A stretch of 18,819 nucleotides of DNA from an uncultured Collinsella sp. (GTDB lineage: Bacteria; Actinomycetota; Coriobacteriia; Coriobacteriales; Coriobacteriaceae), in contig UQSC01000026.1 of assembly GCA_900543615.1 (NCBI GenBank), positions 1-18,819 of the forward strand, in the 5' to 3' direction. Under the pieces are notes generated by a model. The model saw only the letters and a program-made list of their open reading frames with translations, ran no database searches and was not told the origin of the DNA. The translations under genes and the position numbers were made by a program. Each line of letters begins with the position of its first letter. Position 1 is the first letter of the stretch. Shown here in pieces: positions 14,794 through 18,819 of the stretch.

Positions 14794-14931
14794 GTCTCGA
14801 ACTGTAACAGGTACAGGGTTATTGGGCCCCTTGATGTTACAGATCGAGACATTCGGTCGACGTTTCACCGGTTTGTCTCGATCTGTAACAGTTACGAGCT
14901 CAAATAACCTCTAAACGTTACAGATTGAGAC
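14794..14931. repeat. 57-bp palindrome array C (2 units)
   Basis: Units at 14794-14850 and 14875-14931, each 16+25+16 nt, with a 24-nt interval and 81-bp period. C2 has centre GTTA...TAAA and right arm CGTTACAGATTGAGAC, the same type as D2. The interval shares CGGTCGAC and TTCAC with that of array A. It ends 8 nt before the stop codon (on the plus-strand scale) of the PD-(D/E)XK-like gene and lies upstream of the amidohydrolase. Confidence 0.93.
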
Positions 14932-14939
14932 AAAACCTC

Positions 14940-16010
14940 TCAGCGCCCATACCACTGACGTCTCCACTCCTCAGCCAATTCAGCCTGCCGAGGAATACCC
15001 GCCAGCCTCATTTTCTCGACCAGCTTCCCCGGGTCTTTGAGTTCGTTAAACGTAAACCGAAGCACCTTATGCCCGAGCATTGTCAGATGGGACTCCCGTT
15101 GACGTTCTGCCACGAATGGGTCGACCGACTCCCGACCCTCGCCGTTCTGCAAGGTGTACTTGCCCTTTCCGTCGAGCTCGCCGATGACACACGTCCCGTC
15201 CTCGAGCTGCCAAAAATAGTCGACGCGAAATACCTGGCTCGGATCGAGCGGGTCGCGAAACTCCACCTGCAACTCCGGAACCGGAAAGCCGTACGCAATA
15301 AAGAACGCTCGGAACCGAGACTCGCCGCCGTTTTCGGACAGCCCGTCCGCATACGACGCAATCACCTGTGCCCTGCGATACCCTCGCCTGCCCTCGCAAT
15401 CGGCGCGGAGGCGCTCGCACAAATCCCCACGTGAAACGCCCTTCGCCCGCAATGCAGAATCGGCGATCGCCAGACCATACGAAAACGGCGCACGCAGCAG
15501 ACAATCCTCCACCGTGCGCCAAAATGACGTCACCTGCACGCCATCAACACGCTCGAGCGCGCCCGCCATCTGCGGACGCAACAACCTGCACCCGCTGTTC
15601 AACGTCATCGAACAGCCCGTCTTAACAAGAAAACGCGGCCCGAGCAGATCATTCGGCACCTCCAAACCCCACAAAAGCGCCGCGTCATAGCCCCAAAACG
15701 CCCAATCGGGATGAAATTCCGCAAGCCCTTTGATAGTCCTCAGCGCTCGCTCCGCCGGCGTCAATGCATCCCAATCATGCTGAAAACAGAACAGGTACGG
15801 CTCGGGCTCCGCGATATCGTCGGTTCCAACATGGTGTCGCAGCCACATGAGCTCGGTATTGTCATGCGTTGCAAGCAGCGCACCTTGCTTGGCCGTCTCC
15901 GTGAGCCGCGCGAGCATTCTATTCCGCGCCAACGTGTTGCGAGTCGCATGTTTGTGTTTGAGAACGGTATTAGACACTTTCGTCACCACCACGTCAGACA
16001 AATGGACCAT
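14940..16010 (-). CDS. AbiEi-like / PD-(D/E)XK (DUF559-type) protein
   Basis: A 356-residue protein. The N-terminal half resembles AbiEi-type antitoxin-like regions (WDALTPAERALRTIKGLAEFHPDWAFWGYDAALLWGLEVP). The C-terminal half (about 235-345) resembles DUF559 nuclease folds: E-S-R helix (GGESRFRAFF), D264 (RVDYFW), then E278-L-D280-G-K282 and the later ERQRESHLTMLGHKVLRFT. D264 with D280-x-K282 would be a plausible catalytic set, but activity is not shown. Such proteins are numerous in Actinobacteria and are often guessed to be toxin/antitoxin or defence related. ATG 16010 has GGAGG 11 nt upstream; GTG 16016 (5 nt from GGAGG) is an equally good start, and TTG 16034 is less likely. Bracketed by arrays C and D. 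Confidence 0.75.
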   Translation of the reverse strand: MVHLSDVVVTKVSNTVLKHKHATRNTLARNRMLARLTETAKQGALLATHDNTELMWLRHHVGTDDIAEPEPYLFCFQHDWDALTPAERALRTIKGLAEFHPDWAFWGYDAALLWGLEVPNDLLGPRFLVKTGCSMTLNSGCRLLRPQMAGALERVDGVQVTSFWRTVEDCLLRAPFSYGLAIADSALRAKGVSRGDLCERLRADCEGRRGYRRAQVIASYADGLSENGGESRFRAFFIAYGFPVPELQVEFRDPLDPSQVFRVDYFWQLEDGTCVIGELDGKGKYTLQNGEGRESVDPFVAERQRESHLTMLGHKVLRFTFNELKDPGKLVEKMRLAGIPRQAELAEEWRRQWYGR

Positions 16011-16036
16011 CGTCACCGTTGCCTCCGCTGACAAAT

Positions 16037-16173
16037 GTCTTGATCTGTAACAGGAAGACAGTCTTTGAGCCTCTAGTTGTTACAGAACAAGATCTTTCGA
16101 CAGCCGCCAACCTTCCGTCTCAATCTGTAACAGTTACGGGCTCAAACAGCCGCTAAACGTTACAGATTGAGAC
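16037..16173. repeat. 57-bp palindrome array D (2 units)
   Basis: Units at 16037-16093 and 16117-16173, each 16+25+16 nt, with a 23-nt interval and 80-bp period. D2 pairs perfectly over 15 bp and has inner stems TTA/TAA and GGCT/AGCC with a CAAAC loop. D1 has T-A instead of C-G at arm position 5, another compensatory change. D1 starts only 11 nt from the ribosome-binding site (16022-16026) of the PD-(D/E)XK-like gene. Confidence 0.93.
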
Positions 16174-16209
16174 AAAGTCAGGGCTGTAGGGCGACACCAG
16201 TCACATCCC

Positions 16210-16917
16210 CTACTCCCATTCTTGTTCGTAGGTGTTGAGGGACTTTACGTAGCGCCCCTGGGCGCCCATGATGTCGCGGACCAGACGCAAGAAGAAACTG
16301 ATGCACGAGGTGTCAAAGCCATCCTGCAGGTCCTCCGGATGCACCGCACCAGGCCCATCGACCGCCGTGTCACTCAGGCGTGCGATGTCATACAGATAGA
16401 GTTGTCCCGCCGTCAGCCAGACATCGTCGACGCAGGCGAGGCGCACCGCAATCGCTCCGTCGCTCCAATGCTCCTTTTGCACGATATGCGGATCGTAGAC
16501 GTCAAAGCGACGGTCGGTGCGTGTGTCCTTCAGCGCGACCATACCAGTCGCAGGATCCTTGTCCAAAATGCCAAAGCGCGAGAAATACTGCGTGTCGCAT
16601 ACCTGCTCGAGCCGCTTGAGCGAGGCAGGCGAAAGCGATGCCGGCGGCTCATCAACATACAGCTCGAGCAGCGTCTTGCCATGGCGATAGGGGCGCTCGA
16701 AGAGCAGCCAATCGGTAAATGCCATGTTGTAGGCCATGATTTCGTTTTGGGAAGGCTCGGTGCAATAGCCGAGCCACGGGTCGACAATGATCTCGAACTG
16801 CTCGCGCGCCGGCTCCAAAAACTGAAACTTCCGCAGCATCCAAAAATGGGCCATGTCGGCAATATCGTTGCCAACGGCTTCGGCCAGATGCGCTCGGTCT
16901 AAAACGTGGTCAGTCAC
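16210..16917 (-). CDS. conserved-looking protein of unknown function
   Basis: 235 residues, not recognised. It is soluble and acidic, without signal peptide or membrane segment, rich in aromatic residues (HFWMLRKFQFLEP, DPWLGYCTEPSQ, YNMAFTDWLLFERPYRHGKTLLELYV). The middle part (TRTDRRFDVYDPHIVQK, AVRLACVDDVWLTAGQLYLYDIA) looks like a small beta-rich domain. GTG 16917 is a good start: GAGGAGG lies 5 nt upstream. Codon use and length argue for a real gene. The stop is 37 nt from array D, and its upstream gap is large. No neighbour suggests a role. Confidence 0.75.
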   Translation of the reverse strand: MTDHVLDRAHLAEAVGNDIADMAHFWMLRKFQFLEPAREQFEIIVDPWLGYCTEPSQNEIMAYNMAFTDWLLFERPYRHGKTLLELYVDEPPASLSPASLKRLEQVCDTQYFSRFGILDKDPATGMVALKDTRTDRRFDVYDPHIVQKEHWSDGAIAVRLACVDDVWLTAGQLYLYDIARLSDTAVDGPGAVHPEDLQDGFDTSCISFFLRLVRDIMGAQGRYVKSLNTYEQEWE

Positions 16918-17238
16918 GGCATCCTCCTCAAACTGATGAACCTCAATTTGAGCTTACGAGGAGGGTGGGCAGCCACTGTCAGCACGGACAAAATAGGCCT
17001 CCGGCTGCAAACCAACTGCTGACCAAACACTTGACGGGATGCTTGACCGAAAATGCGCACCGCAATAAAACCGCAGGTAAACATAGACGGCCAACCCGCC
17101 CTTTTGAGCCATATGCCCACAGCCACCACAGAAACAACAGGTGACCACAGCTCAAAAAGACGCCGAATGGACACTCGCGCGTCGACAAACGAACAAATCG
17201 GTCGCAAACCCGCAAGAAGTGTCCCCGAATGCCGACCC
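16918..17238. other. gap with no convincing gene between the unknown protein and gltD
   Basis: Open frames on both strands here are short, lack ribosome sites and have atypical composition. A near direct repeat, TCAAATTGAGG and TCAGTTTGAGG, lies just upstream of the GTG at 16917 on the minus strand and creates its ribosome-binding site. The rest could hold the promoter of that gene, but no clear -35/-10 pair was found. Confidence 0.5.
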
Positions 17239-17292
17239 AAAAGGAACGTCCCCAGCATGCCGGCACTTGGGGACGTTCCTTATGTGCCGGCA
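17239..17292. repeat. palindromic intergenic repeat, TGGGGACGTTCC type
   Basis: AAGGAACGTCCCCA (17241-17254) and TGGGGACGTTCCTT (17268-17281) form perfect 14-bp arms around a 13-nt loop containing GCCGGC. The half 17268-17292 matches 1349-1373 closely. It lies about 50 nt past the gltD stop on the minus strand, where two or more T residues follow the stem, so it may double as a weak terminator. Confidence 0.7.
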
Positions 17293-17333
17293 GTTGGGGA
17301 CAGCCCTTGACGATTCAATTGTGAACAGCCGCC

Positions 17334-18802
17334 TTACAGCTCCAGCGCCTCGGCGACTTCGGCAGCGCAGGCCAGGGCGTCGGCCATGGCGCTTACCACG
17401 AGCGAACTGCCATTGTGAGCGTCACCGGCAACATACACCGGCACGGCATCCGCGGAGACGCCGTCGACACGTGCCGCAAGATGCGAGCCCTCGGCGGCCA
17501 TCACAGGCAGCGGACGACCAGCGGTGGCAACAGGCACGCCTACCGCATCGAACACGCCATGCTCAGGACCCGTAAAGCCGCAGGCGATCAGCACCAGCTG
17601 CGCCGGCACCTCGTGCTCGGAGCCCGCAATGCGTTCAGGCTTGCCGGCCGACCAATCTAGGTCGGCCACGCGCAGGCCCGCGGCAGTGCCCTTCTTATCC
17701 AGCAGTACCTCGAGCGTATCCACGCCCCAAGCGCGCATCTCGCCGCCCATGGCAGCGATGGCCTCCTGCTGGCCGTAATCGGTCTTCTTCACGTTGGGCC
17801 ACTGCGGCCAGGGGTTGCTCGCCGCGCGCGCATCAGGCGCCGCCGGCAAGAACTCAAACTGGCGCACGCTGCGCGCACCCTGACGTACCGCGGTGCCCAC
17901 GCAGTCGTTACCGGTATCGCCGCCGCCAATGACCACGACGTCCAGGCCGCGTGCATCGATGACAGGCTCGCCGCCATCGAGCACCGAGACGGTCGAGGCC
18001 GTCAGGTAGTCCACGGCATACACCACGCCCGGGGCATCAATGTTCGCAGCCGAAAGCCCACGCGGGGCGCGAGCACCGGCAGCCACCACAACGGCGTCAA
18101 AGCCATTGAGCTTGGCCGCCACCGCAGGGTTCGTAACGTCAGCACCCAGCTCGAACACAATGCCCAGCTCGCGCATAAGTGCCACGCGACGCTCGACAAC
18201 GGACTTCTCGAGCTTCATATTGGGAATGCCGTACATGAGCAGGCCGCCCGGGCGGTCGTCACGCTCAAACACCGTCACACGGGCACCGCGACGCGCAAGT
18301 TCCCATGCAGCCACCAGGCCAGCCGGGCCAGAGCCAATCACAGCGACCGTGGGAGCATCCTCCCCTGCCGGCTCAAAGCGGCGCGGACCGCCATTTGCCC
18401 ACTCATGGTCGCTGATCGCGCGCTCGTTGTCGTGAATCGTCGTGGGCTGGCCGTCGACCGAGCCCAGGTTGCACGCGGCCTCGCACAGCGCCGGGCACAC
18501 GCGGCTCGTGAACTCGGGCATGGGCGAGGTGAGTGACAGACGCTCGGCAGCCTCGTCCCAGCGGCCGCGATACACTAGCTCGTTCCACTCGGGAATCAGA
18601 TTGTGCAGTGGGCAGCCACTCGGACGCGCCTTGCCAAAGCTCGCGCCCATCTGGCAAAACGCCACACCGCACATCATGCAGCGGCTCGCCTGGGCACGTC
18701 GCGCATCGTCGTCGAGCTCCACGTACAGCGGATCGAAATCGCGGCTGCGCTCCTCCACGGGGCGCAGCCCGTGGGTCACGCGATCGATATCAAGAAAAGC
18801 AC
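17334..18802 (-). CDS. gltD: glutamate synthase [NADPH] small subunit (5' end missing)
   Basis: Small subunit that takes electrons from NADPH through FAD and iron-sulfur clusters to the large subunit GltB for glutamate synthesis. About 489 residues are present. The N-terminal region has the cysteine sets CMMCGVAFC, GCPLHN and CPALCEAAC for [4Fe-4S] clusters. The FAD motif is VIGSGPAGLVAAWEL with GGLLMYGIP. The NADPH motif is VVIGGGDTGNDC. The frame stays open upstream of the GTG at 18779 and reads AFLDIDRVTHGLRPVEER, which matches the usual GltD start (GFLEYxR...RPVEER). The true start therefore lies beyond the contig end, a few codons away. gltB is expected next to it, outside the window. 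Related reductases (NfnA-like, AegA) share the fold, but the N-terminal match favours GltD. Confidence 0.93.
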
Positions 18803-18819
18803 CTGTCTCTTATACACAT
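18803..18819. other. Tn5/Nextera transposase mosaic-end adapter remnant
   Basis: The last 17 bases, CTGTCTCTTATACACAT, equal the first 17 of the 19-bp Tn5 mosaic end used in tagmentation libraries. They interrupt gltD where its reading frame should continue, so they are read-through adapter, not genome. Confidence 0.95.

Noticed and set aside
16914..17266. Minus-strand frames of 64-114 residues upstream of the unknown protein gene
   Set aside because: Overlapping alternatives in different frames, no ribosome site, Trp/Cys-rich atypical composition; none is better than the others.

Overview
The window looks like a chromosomal contig of a high-GC Coriobacteriia species, most likely Collinsella. 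This is inferred from GC-rich codon use, a kinase carrying a DUF6273-like C-terminal domain, AbiEi/DUF559-like proteins and many palindromic intergenic repeats. The last 17 bases (18803-18819) match the Tn5/Nextera transposase mosaic end, so the real sequence appears to stop at 18802 inside gltD.

Layout. 1-1129 (minus): a glucose-type PTS EIIA gene followed by a BglG/LicT-type antiterminator that runs off the left edge; their leader carries an antiterminator (RAT)-like hairpin overlapping a terminator-like hairpin. 1473-2234 (minus): a flavodoxin/2[4Fe-4S] protein. 2235-2854: no convincing gene, but direct repeats, a 237-bp region closed by inverted repeats, and the strong terminator of the next gene. 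2855-5104 (minus): a DEAD-box RNA helicase with a long Arg/Gly-rich tail. 5693-8911 (plus): an FHA-domain protein and a membrane Ser/Thr kinase with a DUF6273-like sensor. 9403-12519 (plus): a copper operon, copA-copZ-csoR, with a CsoR-type operator and extra palindromes between its genes. 12666-13139 (plus): a small membrane zinc-ribbon protein. 13273-14643 (minus): an imidazolonepropionase-like amidohydrolase. 14940-16010 (minus): an AbiEi/PD-(D/E)XK-like protein. 16210-16917 (minus): an unrecognised conserved-looking protein. 17334-18802 (minus): gltD, 5'-truncated.

The most unusual content is between the genes. Ten copies of a palindromic unit, each exactly 57 bp (16-bp arm, 25-nt centre, 16-bp arm), lie in four arrays of 2, 4, 2 and 2 units, with 23-24 nt between units and an 80-81 bp period. 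The arms are conserved with some compensatory changes. The centres vary in sequence but not length, and most can form a second stem. All four arrays share one polarity on the chromosome whatever the direction of the adjacent genes. Two arrays bracket the FHA/kinase pair and two bracket the AbiEi/PD-(D/E)XK-like gene. I know of no described function for these elements and none is assigned here. A second dispersed family (GGGGACAGG...GGTGCA and TGGGGACGTTCC types) sits just after gene 3' ends, and three more long inverted repeats lie upstream of the kinase and inside the copper operon.
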